A stretch of 64,000 nucleotides of DNA from Thauera sp. 2A1 (GCF_009469595.2 NZ_SSXV01000025.1:16354-80353); one strand, 5' to 3'. Numbered from the stretch's first letter, positions 24,880 to 34,021 are shown. Translations and numbers: made by a program. Notes: generated by a model from the letters alone, not told the origin.

Positions 24880-25594
24880 CGCCCTGACCGATCTGCCGAA
24901 TGTCCGCGCCGACCTGTTCCGCATACCCGATGGGGCGCTGCTGCGTCCGGCACAGCCTTCGACTCATCCGCCGCGCTTCCTGCTGCTGTACGGCTCGCTG
25001 CGCAAACGCTCGTTCAGCCGGCTGCTCGCCGAAGAGGCAGCCAGGCTGCTGCGGGCGATGGGGGCGGAAGTGCGCATCTTCAATCCGAGCGGGTTGCCGC
25101 TGCCGGACGACGCGCCCGACACCCATCCCAAGGTCGTCGAGTTGCGCGAGCTGACGCAATGGGCCGAAGGCATGGTGTGGTGCTCGCCCGAACGTCACGG
25201 CGCGATGACCGGCATCATGAAGACGCAGGTCGACTGGATTCCGCTATCGGTCGGCGCGGTGCGCCCCACCCAGGGCAAGACGCTGGCGGTGATGCAGGTG
25301 TGCGGCGGCTCACAGTCCTTCAACGCGGTGAACCAGATGCGCGTGCTGGGGCGCTGGATGCGGATGCTGACCATCCCCAACCAGTCCTCCGTGGCGAAGG
25401 CTTTCATGGAGTTCGACGAGCACGATCGCATGAAGCCCTCGACCTACTACGACCGCGTGGTCGATGTGATGGAGGAACTGGTGAAGTTCACGCTGCTGAC
25501 GCGCGACATCACACCCTACTTGGTCGACCGCTACAGCGAGCGCAAGGAGAGCGCGGAGGAACTGTCCAAGCGGGTGAATCAGCGCTCGATTTGA
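24872..25594 (+). CDS. arsH: ArsH flavoprotein (organoarsenical oxidase/quinone reductase)
   Basis: ArsH is an NADPH-dependent FMN reductase that can oxidise trivalent methyl- and aryl-arsenicals to less toxic pentavalent forms. The 240-residue protein has the FMN-binding start LLYGSLRKRSFSRLL, PERHGAMTGIMKTQVDWIPL and the C-terminal tail typical of ArsH. The GTG start at 24872 overlaps acr3. Together with the permease downstream it suggests organoarsenical resistance. Confidence 0.94.
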   Translation: MSDALTDLPNVRADLFRIPDGALLRPAQPSTHPPRFLLLYGSLRKRSFSRLLAEEAARLLRAMGAEVRIFNPSGLPLPDDAPDTHPKVVELRELTQWAEGMVWCSPERHGAMTGIMKTQVDWIPLSVGAVRPTQGKTLAVMQVCGGSQSFNAVNQMRVLGRWMRMLTIPNQSSVAKAFMEFDEHDRMKPSTYYDRVVDVMEELVKFTLLTRDITPYLVDRYSERKESAEELSKRVNQRSI

Positions 25595-25679
25595 TCTGGC
25601 TGCTTGTGGCCGTTTGCGCGGCCCGCTAGCGTTCAGTCATCTGAGCTTCGCAGCGGGATTTTCCGCGGGAGGTTGTGCG

Positions 25680-27149
25680 ATGGAAGGCATGCTCCATTCG
25701 GCGCTGGCCGTGTTCTACGGCGGTGCGGGCAATCTGGCCGCCTACCTGGCAGCGCACGTGCTGCTGTGCCTGTTGCCGGCCTTCTTCATTGCCGGGGCGA
25801 TGGCGGCGCTGATCCCGAAGGAAACAGTTACCCGCTTCCTCGGGCGTAACTCGAGCAAGGCCGTTTCCTACCCGGCGGCGGCGGCGGCGGGCTCGTTGCT
25901 GGCGGTGTGCTCCTGCACCATCGTTCCTTTGTTTGCCGGGATCTACAAGAAGGGCGCGGGGCTGGGCCCGGCGATCACCTTCCTGTTCTTCGCGCCGGCG
26001 GCCAACATCCTGGCACTGGTGTACACCGGCGGCGTCATCGGCCCGGACCTGGCGATCGCGCGCTTGCTGCTGTCGTTGACCTTCGGCATCGGCATCGGCC
26101 TCATCATGGCGCTGATCTTTCGCGCCGACGACGCCGCGCACGATCTGGCCACCGACAACGCCTTCGCCGCGCAGGGCGCCGGCATGGGGCGCATGGCGCT
26201 GGTGTTCCTGTTCGTGTGGGTGGCGCTGCTATTGGCCGGCACGCTGAAGCTGGGCGTGCTGACCGGCACTTACCTGAATTTCGATCTGCCCGTCGGTGAT
26301 GCGCAGGGGTGGCAGGCCACGCTCGACCGGCTGGTGCCCTACGACGCCGCGAAGGGCGAGGAGGGTGTGTCGGTGCAGGGTGTGGTGCTGATCGGGCTGC
26401 TGGCCTCGATCGGCTTCAGCGCCTGGCGCGGGCTGGAGAACATCCAGGACGGGCCCAACGCCTGGACGTGGGCCAGCCTCATGCTGATCGCGGCCACGCT
26501 GCTGGTGGCCGCGCTGGCGGTGCAGCCGCTGCCGGGCGGGCTGCGCATCGGCCTCACCGGCAAGTTCTTCGGCGTGGCCGCGGCGCTGGCGGTGCTCTAC
26601 GTGCTGATCCGCGACCGCCTGACGGAGGACGAGTTGCGCGACTGGCTGTGGGAGTCGTGGCGCTTCGTGAAGCAGATCTTTCCGCTCCTGGTGGTGGGCG
26701 TCTTCATCGTCGGCATGATCCGCGTGGTCATCCGCCCGGAGTGGATCGAGATGCTCGCCGGCAGCAACTCGCTGACCGGCAACCTGGCGGGCGTGGCATT
26801 CGGCGTGTTCATGTACTTCCCGACCCTGGTCGAAGTGCCGATCGCGAAGATGTTCCTCGACCTCGGCATGCACCGCGGGCCGCTGCTCGCCTACCTGATG
26901 TCCGACCCCGAACTGTCGCTGCAGAGCATGCTGATCATCTCGGCCATCATCGGGCGCAAGAAGACGGCCACCTATGTCGGACTGGTCGCGCTCTTCAGCG
27001 CGACGGCCGGATTCACGTACGGCGCCTGGATCGACGGCATGTCGCCGTTTTCGCTCGCCCTGTATCTGGCGGGTTTCATCGCTTTGCTGGCCGTGCTGCT
27101 GTCGCTGGCCAGCCGTCGCGCAAGCTCATCCTCATTGAAAGGAGTCTGA
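25680..27149 (+). CDS. ArsP/DUF318-type permease
   Basis: This 489-residue membrane protein of the PF03773 permease family has two repeats: the first with AVCSCTIVPLFAGIYKKGAGLGPAITFLFFAPAAN, the second with FPTLVEVPIAKMFLDLGM and a large soluble loop between. ArsP members export trivalent organoarsenicals; related SO_0444-like members are linked to metal efflux. The CSC motif and ars context support an arsenical substrate, as an inference. gggagg precedes the ATG at 25680. A 3' neighbour encodes a small thioredoxin-fold protein, a common partner of this permease family. Confidence 0.85.
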   Translation: MEGMLHSALAVFYGGAGNLAAYLAAHVLLCLLPAFFIAGAMAALIPKETVTRFLGRNSSKAVSYPAAAAAGSLLAVCSCTIVPLFAGIYKKGAGLGPAITFLFFAPAANILALVYTGGVIGPDLAIARLLLSLTFGIGIGLIMALIFRADDAAHDLATDNAFAAQGAGMGRMALVFLFVWVALLLAGTLKLGVLTGTYLNFDLPVGDAQGWQATLDRLVPYDAAKGEEGVSVQGVVLIGLLASIGFSAWRGLENIQDGPNAWTWASLMLIAATLLVAALAVQPLPGGLRIGLTGKFFGVAAALAVLYVLIRDRLTEDELRDWLWESWRFVKQIFPLLVVGVFIVGMIRVVIRPEWIEMLAGSNSLTGNLAGVAFGVFMYFPTLVEVPIAKMFLDLGMHRGPLLAYLMSDPELSLQSMLIISAIIGRKKTATYVGLVALFSATAGFTYGAWIDGMSPFSLALYLAGFIALLAVLLSLASRRASSSSLKGV

Positions 27150-27151
27150 TC

Positions 27152-27394
27152 ATGCTCAGCATCAAGGTTCTCGGCCCCGGCTGCGCCAACTGCCGCAAGC
27201 TGGAAGAAGTCGCGCGCGAGGCGGTCACGACGCTCGGCGTCGAGGCGGAGATCAGCAAGGTCACCGACATGCAGCAGATCGTCGCCTACGACGTGCTGAA
27301 GACACCGGGCCTGGTGATCAACGAAAAGCTGGTGTCGTCCGGGCGCATTCCCACGCCGGCGAGCGTGGCCGAGTGGATCCGCGCGGCGCTGTGA
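27152..27394 (+). CDS. Small thioredoxin-fold protein (MTH895-like)
   Basis: This 80-residue protein has the CxxC site in LGPGCANCRKLEE and the cis-proline segment KTPGLVINEKLVSSGRIP, as in the small redox-active disulfide protein/thioredoxin-like family. These are typically encoded next to DUF318 permeases. A role in delivering thiol-bound metalloid to, or reducing, the permease is inferred. aaggag lies 9 bases before the ATG. It is 2 bases after the permease stop. Confidence 0.85.
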   Translation: MLSIKVLGPGCANCRKLEEVAREAVTTLGVEAEISKVTDMQQIVAYDVLKTPGLVINEKLVSSGRIPTPASVAEWIRAAL

Positions 27395-27408
27395 GCCGGA
27401 GAATCCAA

Positions 27409-27735
27409 GTGCAGACGAGCTATCTCGAGCAGGAACCTGCGCGCAGCGAAGTCGATGGGTTGGCGGGCGCGACGGTGGTCGAGTTCGGAGCGCACTGGTG
27501 CGGCTACTGCCGGGGGGCGCAGCCGGCGATCGCCGAAGCCCTCGCCGCGCATCCGGGCGTGCGCCACCTGAAGATCGAAGATGGCCCCGGCCGCCGGCTG
27601 GGGCGCTCGTTCCGAATCAAGCTGTGGCCGACGCTGGTGTTCCTGCGCAACGGGCAGGAGGTCGCGCGCCTGGTGCGGCCGACGGAGGCGAGCGAGATGC
27701 TCAACGCACTCGGGCAGATCGACACCGCGCGCTGA
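27409..27735 (+). CDS. Thioredoxin-family protein
   Basis: This 108-residue thioredoxin fold has the active site HWCGYC (about residue 30) and the cis-Pro region KLWPTLVFLRNGQEVARLVRP. It probably reduces ArsC or other operon proteins. The GTG at 27409 has ggag upstream; GTG 27391 overlapping the previous stop is an alternative. It is the last gene of the ars operon. A GC-rich inverted repeat (GTCCGG...CCGGAC, about 27749-27773) follows and may end transcription against the convergent gene. Confidence 0.87.
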   Translation: MQTSYLEQEPARSEVDGLAGATVVEFGAHWCGYCRGAQPAIAEALAAHPGVRHLKIEDGPGRRLGRSFRIKLWPTLVFLRNGQEVARLVRPTEASEMLNALGQIDTAR

Positions 27736-27784
27736 GCGCAGTCCACGTCCGGTCGCGGCCTGGCGCCGGACGGGGGGCGTCACC

Positions 27785-28849
27785 CTATCGCGCCTCGCGC
27801 TCCCTGAGGTGCGTCGCGGCGGGCCACACGCCCCACATGTCGACGTGGCGCTGGCCGTTGAGCCACTGTCCGAGCGGCGCCGGCCAGTGGAGTTCGTAGT
27901 GGTCGTCGTGGATCATGCCGATGAAGCGCAGGTGAAACTTCAGGTTGGTCGCGTCGAGCGGGATATCGCCGAAGGTCTTCGTCAGGCCGCCGCTGATCTG
28001 GGTCTTCTGGGTCCGTGGGCCGGATCGCGTGTCGTAGGTGAGGGTGGCGTCGACGATGTAGGTGCAGCCGACCTGATTGACCAGCACCAGCTCGAACGCG
28101 CCCAAGGGCATGATCCAGTTCGGGATCAGCAGGCGGCCGTCGAAGGACGCGAAGCTGTAGGCGATCGGCACCGGCACCGGCGCGAGCGTGCCCGAGCGTT
28201 CCGGCCACAGATGCCGGTCGATGCTCTTCTCCTGGTTCGTCGACAGATAGGAGCCCTTGCCGGAGGCCTTGCCGAGCATCCCGTTGATGCCGCTGACCGA
28301 GCCCGCGATCGAGAAGCTTCCGCTGTCTTCCTGCGAGCCGACGTTCAGCCCGCTGTGCGCCCACAGCACGCCGGTGACGACGCCGAAGCCCTGCGCGATG
28401 TTCGTGCCGTCGCCCATGCTGACCGATTTCGCCTTGACCGCCAGCCGGTCGATGTTGTCGAGGATCACGCTGCCGAAGTCGTCGACCGTCGCTTCGTGCG
28501 ACAGGGCGAACTCCGAGGCGATCGCGCCCGCCTTCTCCAGCCCCCATTTCACTTCCAGGCCGGCTTCCACCGTGGTGCCCGTTTCAGGGTCGACGCTGGT
28601 GCCGTCGAGCTTCATCGTCGCCTCCTTGCGCGACACATGCTCGGACGAGAGCAGCCAGGTGTTCGACACGGGCATGTCATTGACCTTGACCGCCAGCAGG
28701 TCTGCGGCCACCAGACGGAACTCGCCCGACACGGGATCGACGACGCCCACCGCGCCGGGCTTGATCTGCGGGTTGAGCGCCCAGTTCCCCCAGTAGGCGG
28801 GGCGACTGTTGCGAATCAGATTGGTGAACGCACGATTCCAGTTCTGCAT
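27785..28849 (-). CDS. Unrecognised 354-residue protein, beta-rich, no signal peptide
   Basis: I do not recognise this protein with certainty. It begins MQNWNRAFTNLIRNSRPAYW and has NPQIKPGAVGVVDPVSGEF (about 26-44), then a long region rich in alternating polar/hydrophobic beta strands (about 75-130) with the segment TTVEAGLEVKWGLEKAGAIA, a Gly/Ser-rich middle (about 165-205), and a C-terminal beta domain with many aromatics (HYELHWPAPLGQW). There is no signal peptide or membrane helix. A strong ribosome site (gggagg) precedes the ATG. The layout could fit a pore-forming or gasdermin-like fold, but this is speculation. Confidence 0.6.
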   Translation of the reverse strand: MQNWNRAFTNLIRNSRPAYWGNWALNPQIKPGAVGVVDPVSGEFRLVAADLLAVKVNDMPVSNTWLLSSEHVSRKEATMKLDGTSVDPETGTTVEAGLEVKWGLEKAGAIASEFALSHEATVDDFGSVILDNIDRLAVKAKSVSMGDGTNIAQGFGVVTGVLWAHSGLNVGSQEDSGSFSIAGSVSGINGMLGKASGKGSYLSTNQEKSIDRHLWPERSGTLAPVPVPIAYSFASFDGRLLIPNWIMPLGAFELVLVNQVGCTYIVDATLTYDTRSGPRTQKTQISGGLTKTFGDIPLDATNLKFHLRFIGMIHDDHYELHWPAPLGQWLNGQRHVDMWGVWPAATHLREREAR

Positions 28850-29045
28850 GGCAATCCTCCCTCAGGTCATGGCCCACGGCGCACATTTCTTATGCCTTCA
28901 AGATAGACAGAGCTGCGCCGAGGGGAAACCCTGCTGACGCGCGTTTTTGCCCCTGTGGCCATCGGTGCGACAATGACGCCCCCCGTTACCGCCTGCCGTC
29001 GCAAGGCCGGTGCGCCAATTGCCCGATCACCGTTCTTTCGTAGCC

Positions 29046-29837
29046 ATGATTCAATCCACTCCAGCCAGCTCAGTCGCGGCGCACGCAGCGCACTCGGCAG
29101 ACCACCCCTTCGCCGCAGCCCTGCGGGCCATGAAGTTCCCGCGCATGGGGGGCAGGGCGTTCATCGATTTTCGCCATTCGTCGGCGCGCGAGATCGACGA
29201 CAAGCTGATCCGCTCTGCCTGGCAGAACATCCTCGGTGCGCGCAGCGACACCGAGCGCAACCTGTTCTTCGATCGCTGCATGCATGCCTACATGGACGCA
29301 TGCGACATCTTCAAGGACTACACCGTCCTGAACTACGAAACCGGCGAGGTCATCCACTACGATCCGCCCGAAGCGGATGCCCGGCTCGCGCACGAGGAGA
29401 CCGCGGAATACCTCGCCCGGCGCATGCTCGGCGCGGCCTTCAGCGGTGCAGGCGTCGAGGTGCAGCGTTACCTGCTGGGCAAGCTTTACCGCCTGGGCGG
29501 CGACGTCACTGCCACATCGGTGGCCGCGCATGCGCTGATGTTCCACGCCGCCGCCGACGTGCTGGTGCCGGCGATCAACGGCGGCACGCTGAAGCGCGCG
29601 GACCTCGCGCACTACCGCGAAGTCTCGCCCGAGGACGACATCGTGTCGCGCCTGCTGCGCGAGGGGCGCCAGGGTGACGAAGCGGTGCGGCGGGCCCTGG
29701 CCACCATCGACGAAGCGGTCGCCATCGACTGGGACGGCCCGCTGTCGCTGTGGCCGTTCGCCGGCTACTCGGACACGGTGACGCTGTACGCCAAGGCGCA
29801 GGACAAGGACCTGCTGCCGCCCGGGCGAGAGCGCTAG
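29046..29837 (+). CDS. Hypothetical cytosolic protein
   Basis: I do not recognise this 263-residue protein. It looks soluble and mostly helical, with a charged middle (DDKLIRSAWQNIL, TERNLFFDRCMHAYMDACDIF) and an Ala-rich second half (LARRMLGAAFSGAG, TSVAAHALMFHAAADVL). No catalytic motif is evident. It is divergent from the 27785 gene across a 196-base gap. Its stop overlaps that of the convergent MFS gene in the tetranucleotide CTAG. A GTG at 29010 would add 12 residues. Confidence 0.6.
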   Translation: MIQSTPASSVAAHAAHSADHPFAAALRAMKFPRMGGRAFIDFRHSSAREIDDKLIRSAWQNILGARSDTERNLFFDRCMHAYMDACDIFKDYTVLNYETGEVIHYDPPEADARLAHEETAEYLARRMLGAAFSGAGVEVQRYLLGKLYRLGGDVTATSVAAHALMFHAAADVLVPAINGGTLKRADLAHYREVSPEDDIVSRLLREGRQGDEAVRRALATIDEAVAIDWDGPLSLWPFAGYSDTVTLYAKAQDKDLLPPGRER

Positions 29838-31060
29838 GCCGGCTGTCGCGCCGGGCCGGGGGTGGTGCGGATGCGACGGTTGCGGCCGGCGAGCATTCCC
29901 ACGACTGCCATCGCCAGCGACAGCATCACACACATCGCCAGCGGCGCACTCCAGCCCTGCGACAGGTCGCGCAGCCCGCCGATCAGCGGCGGGCCGAAGG
30001 CCGCAAGGGTGTAACCGGCACACTGCGCCATCCCCGACAGCGCTGCCGCCTGGCGCGGGTTCTCGGTGCGCAGGCCCATGAACATCAGCGCCAGGATGAT
30101 GCACGCTCCCGCGCCGAAGCCGAAGCAGGCCACCCACAGGCTCGCCAGGCCTGGCAGCAGTTGCAGGCCCAGCAGCCCGGCGGCGACCAGCAGCGACATC
30201 ACGAGCGCGACCAACTTCTGATCCTTCAGGCGCTGGATCAGCGGCCCCAGCAGCAGGCCGGGCACCGCGGAGGCGAGCTGCATCAGCCCATGCAGCGAGC
30301 CGGCCTCGGCAGCCGAATAGCCGAGGCTGGCCAGGATGGCGGGCAGCCAGCCGATCATCACGTAGTAGATGAACGAGTTGAGGCCCATGAACAGCGTCAC
30401 CTGCCAGGCCAGCGCGTGGTGCCAGATGGGGCTGCCGGCCTGCGCCGCGGCGGTGGCCTGGCCGACGGCAGGTTTGCCGAGCTGCGGCCACCACAACAGC
30501 ATGGCCGCCACCGGCAGCAGCACCATGGCCAGCAATGCGCCCGCCCAGCCCAGCCCGACGGTGGTCGCGAGCGGATACACCGTCGCCGAGGCCACGGCGG
30601 CGGCGATGCCCATCGTCAGCGCGTAGGCGCCGGTGACGGTGGCGATGCGGCTCGGGAAGTCGCGCTTCAGCAGGCTGGGCAGCAGGACGTTGCCTACCGC
30701 GATACCCGCGCCGATCGCCGCCGTGCCCGCAAAAAGGCTCCATGCCGGCCCGGCAGAACGCAACACCACGCCGCCGGCGATCAGCACGAGCGCGCCGAAC
30801 AGCGAGCGCTCCAGCCCGAAGCGGTGCGCCAGCCACGGCGCCACCGGCGAACCCAGCGCGAAGGCAAGCAGCGGCAAGGTGGTGAGCAGGCCGGCGCGCG
30901 CGGTCGAGAGGTTGAACGCGTCCTGGATCAGGGACAGCACCGGCGCCAGGCCGGTGATCGGCGCACGCAGGTTGGTGGCGACCAGCAGGATGCCGATCAG
31001 CAGCAGGACCATGCGTCGGTCCTGCGGTGGGACGGGGGGGCCTTGGCTCATGTGGCGCAT
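29834..31060 (-). CDS. MFS transporter, CynX/NimT-like
   Basis: This 408-residue, twelve-helix major facilitator has the subfamily mark NLRAPITGLAPVLSLI at the first helix, as in CynX, YycB and NimT transporters. It also shows RFGLERSLFGAL after helix 2 and AIGAGIAVGNVLLPSLLKRDF in helix 4. The substrates of the group are varied (cyanate, nitroimidazoles), so specificity is open. An ATG at 31051 is an alternative start. It is a single gene read toward the hypothetical protein at 29046. Confidence 0.85.
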   Translation of the reverse strand: MRHMSQGPPVPPQDRRMVLLLIGILLVATNLRAPITGLAPVLSLIQDAFNLSTARAGLLTTLPLLAFALGSPVAPWLAHRFGLERSLFGALVLIAGGVVLRSAGPAWSLFAGTAAIGAGIAVGNVLLPSLLKRDFPSRIATVTGAYALTMGIAAAVASATVYPLATTVGLGWAGALLAMVLLPVAAMLLWWPQLGKPAVGQATAAAQAGSPIWHHALAWQVTLFMGLNSFIYYVMIGWLPAILASLGYSAAEAGSLHGLMQLASAVPGLLLGPLIQRLKDQKLVALVMSLLVAAGLLGLQLLPGLASLWVACFGFGAGACIILALMFMGLRTENPRQAAALSGMAQCAGYTLAAFGPPLIGGLRDLSQGWSAPLAMCVMLSLAMAVVGMLAGRNRRIRTTPGPARQPA

Positions 31061-31223
31061 TCTCGAGGCTTTGGAGGGACTCGAGTGTACCCATCTGCGC
31101 GTCGGTCGCGGTGTTCATCGAGGTGATGCCGGGCTGCGCATCGCAGCCTGATCGATGCACGCGCTGCTGCAAGAGGAAATCCATCCAGGCGGCGCCTCTC
31201 GTCGGCATTGTCAGAGGAGCATG

Positions 31224-31299
31224 ATCTGAAATACAGGTGACGCATAGCTGTAATGTCAAATCTGCCAGTTCCGGCATGACATGGGCCTCCCTACACTGC
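31224..31299 (+). promoter_or_regulatory. Promoter/operator of the DapA-family gene, shared with the lysR-porin region
   Basis: The gap 31061-31457 has no gene that I can support. It holds ATCTGAAATACA (31224-31235) and a 40-base block (31260-31299) matching the lysR-porin intergenic region at 34979-34990 and 34993-35032. The short box is identical in both places; the block matches without gaps at 30 of 40 positions. A -10-like TACACT (31292-31297) lies in the block. A common regulator, probably the LysR protein at 34022, is inferred. Confidence 0.65.
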
Positions 31300-31457
31300 G
31301 TCTCGCACGCTGTCGGAAACCAGAGCTTCAAGCGAAACAGGCGGCGAGCTGTCGTTGTGCGAGGTGCCATCAAGTGGTGGCGCCGGGGCATCCGGAGATG
31401 CCCGGCCCAACGGTGGAGACGAGCATTGCAGCACTCACACACCCTAAAGGAAAAGCC

Positions 31458-32387
31458 ATGACCACGATCGACCTGCGCGGCCTGAACCCCGCCCCCGTGA
31501 CCCCCTTCACCCGCGACGGCGCCGTCGATTACGCCGCCATCCAGCGCCTGGGCGCCTGGCTCGCCAGCATCGAGGGTGTCAAGAGTCTGACGGTGCTGGG
31601 TCACGCCGGCGAAGGCACTTTCCTGGAGCGCGACGAGCAGCTCAAGGTCATCGAAGCCTTCCGCAAGTCCGTCGATGACCGCATCCCCATCATCGCCGGC
31701 ATCACGCTGGAGGGCACGAAGGTCGCTGCCGACGAAGCGAAGCGCGCCAAGGAAGCCGGTGCCTCGGTCGGCCTCATCTATCCGTCCCACGGCTGGCTGC
31801 GCTTCGGTTACCAGAAGGGCGCTCCGCAGGACCGCTACAAGGCGATCTATGACGGCAGCGGCCTGCCGATGATCCTGTTCCAGTACCCGGATGCCACCAA
31901 GTGCACCTATGACCTGGAAACCCAGCTCGACATCGCCGCGCTGCCCGGTGTGGTCGCCATGAAGAACGGCGTGCGCAACATGAAGCGCTGGGACCGCGAG
32001 ATCCCTGTGTTCCGCAAGGAGCGTCCCAACGTGCCGGTGCTGACCTGCCACGACGAGTACCTGCTGCACACGATGTTCGACGTCGATGGCGCGCTGGTCG
32101 GCTATGGCTGCATCGCCCCCGAGCTGCTGGTGGAGATGATCGCCGCCGGCAAGGCCAAGGACTACAAGAAGGCGCGCGAGCTGCACGATCGGCTGCTGCC
32201 GGTGACCGCCAACGTCTATCACCGCGGCTCCCACATGGAAGGCTCGGTCGCATTGAAGTGGGCGCTGGTTGCCCGGGGCATTCTGGACCATGCCACCGTG
32301 CGCTCGCCGCTGCTGCCGCTGGCCGAAGGTGCCGACAAGGAGATCGCCGACGCCATGCGCGCGGCCGGCCTGGGCCGGGTGGTGTGA
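31458..32387 (+). CDS. DapA/N-acetylneuraminate lyase family aldolase
   Basis: This 309-residue class I aldolase-type (beta/alpha)8 protein has the Schiff-base lysine in GVVAMKNGVRNMKRW and the conserved start NPAPVTPFTRDGAVDY. The second-shell Tyr is in LFQYPDATK. The GxxGE motif that binds carboxylates in DapA is changed to GHAGEGTF. The genome context (porin, MFS, GlcG-like) points to catabolism of an external compound rather than lysine synthesis. Candidates are aldol or decarboxylating reactions on keto acids. aaagg precedes the ATG. Confidence 0.85.
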   Translation: MTTIDLRGLNPAPVTPFTRDGAVDYAAIQRLGAWLASIEGVKSLTVLGHAGEGTFLERDEQLKVIEAFRKSVDDRIPIIAGITLEGTKVAADEAKRAKEAGASVGLIYPSHGWLRFGYQKGAPQDRYKAIYDGSGLPMILFQYPDATKCTYDLETQLDIAALPGVVAMKNGVRNMKRWDREIPVFRKERPNVPVLTCHDEYLLHTMFDVDGALVGYGCIAPELLVEMIAAGKAKDYKKARELHDRLLPVTANVYHRGSHMEGSVALKWALVARGILDHATVRSPLLPLAEGADKEIADAMRAAGLGRVV

Positions 32388-32452
32388 TCCATCTGACGAC
32401 AGAAGCGTCATGCCGGTGAGGTGTCGATCGGCAGACTGAGGCGAAATCGCCG

Positions 32453-32482
32453 GACGGCGGAGCGGGCTTCCGCTCCGCCGTC
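32453..32482 (+). terminator. Strong stem-loop between aldolase and MFS genes
   Basis: GACGGCGGAGCGG-GCTT-CCGCTCCGCCGTC is a perfect 13-base stem with a 4-base loop, followed by TTCATAAT. The U tract is poor, so it may be a partial terminator or an RNA-processing/stability element that sets the aldolase level above that of the transporter. Confidence 0.6.
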
Positions 32483-32507
32483 TTCATAATGAGAGGAGAC
32501 AAAAGCC

Positions 32508-33932
32508 ATGTCGGGACTCGTCGCCAATGGCGCCGCAGCACTACGGGCGGATCAACTTGTAACGGGTGGCTCGGCCGCCCACGGCGCCGCGAACGCCGAA
32601 CTGGTGGCGCGGCTGGAGCGGCTGCCGGTGACGCGCCGGCTGATGCTCATCCGCGTGATCGTGGGCATCGCCACTTTCTTCGATGCGTACACGGTGTTGG
32701 CGATCGCCTTCGCGATGCCGCAACTGGTGTCCGAATGGAAGCTGTCGCCGACCGAGGTCGGCCTCATCATCTCGGCGGGCTACGTCGGCCAACTTTTCGG
32801 GGCGGTGATCTTCGGCTCGCTGGCCGAGAAATTCGGGCGCCTGAAGACGCTGTTCATCACCATCGTGCTGTTCGTGTCGATGGACATCGCCTGCCTGTTC
32901 GCGTGGAGCGGTGCATCACTGATGCTCTTCCGCTTCCTGCAGGGGCTGGGGACCGGGGGCGAAGTGCCGGTGGCCAGTGCCTACATCAACGAGTTCGTGG
33001 GGGCCGAGAAGCGCGGCCGCTTCTTCCTGCTGTACGAAGTCATCTTTCCGATCGGGCTGATGTTCGCCGGCATGGCGGGCTACTTCCTGGTGCCGATCTA
33101 CGGCTGGAAGGCGATGTTCGTGGTGGGTCTGGTGCCATCGATCCTGACCATCCCGCTGCGCTGGTTCCTGCCCGAGTCGCCGCGCTGGCTAGCCTCGCGC
33201 GGGCGCATCAAGGAGGCCGAGGCCGTCGTGCAACTGCTGGAGAACGACGTGACCAGGCGGGGTGGCGTGTTGCGCGAGCCGGCGGTCAAGCCGCTCGATC
33301 CGCGGGCGACCGCCAAGTCCGACTGGCGCGAGCTGTTCCAGGGCATCTACCGCAAGCGGACCTTCACCATCTGGGGCCTTTGGATGTGTGTGTACATGGT
33401 CAACAACGGCCTCATTACCTGGCTGCCGACGCTGTACAAGCAGGTCTTCCATCTGCCGCTGCAGACCAGCCTCGCCTACGGCTGGATCACCTCGGGCGTG
33501 GGCGTCATCGCCTCGATCATCTGCGCACTGATGATCGACAAGGTGGGCCGCAAGCCCTGGTATGCGGCGGCCTTCCTGCTGGCGATGATCCCGCTGCTGA
33601 CGCTGACGTCGCTGGGCGCCACCTCCGCGGTCCAGGTGCTGATCCTGGCCACGGCCGCCTACGCGATCCTGCAGACGGTGTCGTTCTCGCTGTACCTGTA
33701 CTCCTCGGAGCTGTACCCGACTCGGCTGCGGGCGGTCGGCACCGGCTTCGGCAGTGCGTGGCTGCGGGCGGGGTCGGCGCTGGGGCCGATCACCGTCGGC
33801 TTCATCGTCGGCGATTTCGGCATCCGCTACGTGTTCTCCGCCTTCGCCGCGGTGGCCCTGGTGGGCGGCCTGGTGACGCTGTTCTTCGCCATCGAGACCA
33901 AGGGCCGCGTGCTTGAGGAGCTGTCGCCCTGA
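32508..33932 (+). CDS. MFS transporter (sugar/organic acid porter type)
   Basis: This 474-residue twelve-helix transporter has family motifs FGSLAEKFGRLK after helix 2, RFLQGLGTGGEVPVASAYINEFV in helix 4, FLPESPRWLASRGR after helix 6, and DKVGRKPW after helix 8. A 45-residue hydrophilic N-terminus precedes helix 1. It probably imports the substrate of the adjacent aldolase. agaggagac is its ribosome site. It lies 120 bases after the aldolase, past a strong hairpin. Confidence 0.9.
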   Translation: MSGLVANGAAALRADQLVTGGSAAHGAANAELVARLERLPVTRRLMLIRVIVGIATFFDAYTVLAIAFAMPQLVSEWKLSPTEVGLIISAGYVGQLFGAVIFGSLAEKFGRLKTLFITIVLFVSMDIACLFAWSGASLMLFRFLQGLGTGGEVPVASAYINEFVGAEKRGRFFLLYEVIFPIGLMFAGMAGYFLVPIYGWKAMFVVGLVPSILTIPLRWFLPESPRWLASRGRIKEAEAVVQLLENDVTRRGGVLREPAVKPLDPRATAKSDWRELFQGIYRKRTFTIWGLWMCVYMVNNGLITWLPTLYKQVFHLPLQTSLAYGWITSGVGVIASIICALMIDKVGRKPWYAAAFLLAMIPLLTLTSLGATSAVQVLILATAAYAILQTVSFSLYLYSSELYPTRLRAVGTGFGSAWLRAGSALGPITVGFIVGDFGIRYVFSAFAAVALVGGLVTLFFAIETKGRVLEELSP

Positions 33933-33949
33933 TCGCATCGCGTTCCGTG

Positions 33950-33974
33950 CCGATCCGTCGCAGAGGCGGATCGG
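33950..33974. terminator. Inverted repeat between convergent MFS and lysR genes
   Basis: CCGATCCG (33950-33957) and CGGATCGG (33967-33974) form an 8-base stem with a 9-base loop in the convergent gap. No T tract follows on either strand, so termination is only suggested by position. Confidence 0.35.
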
Positions 33975-34021
33975 TCGTGCATGGGGGCGGCGGCGCAGGC
34001 GCGCCCACTCGCGACGGGTGC

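Noticed and set aside
29070..32411. Very long minus-strand open frame (over 1100 codons)
   Set aside because: It lies opposite three good genes, is made of His/Arg/Gly/Ala-rich sequence without motifs, and arises from GC-rich third positions of the real genes.
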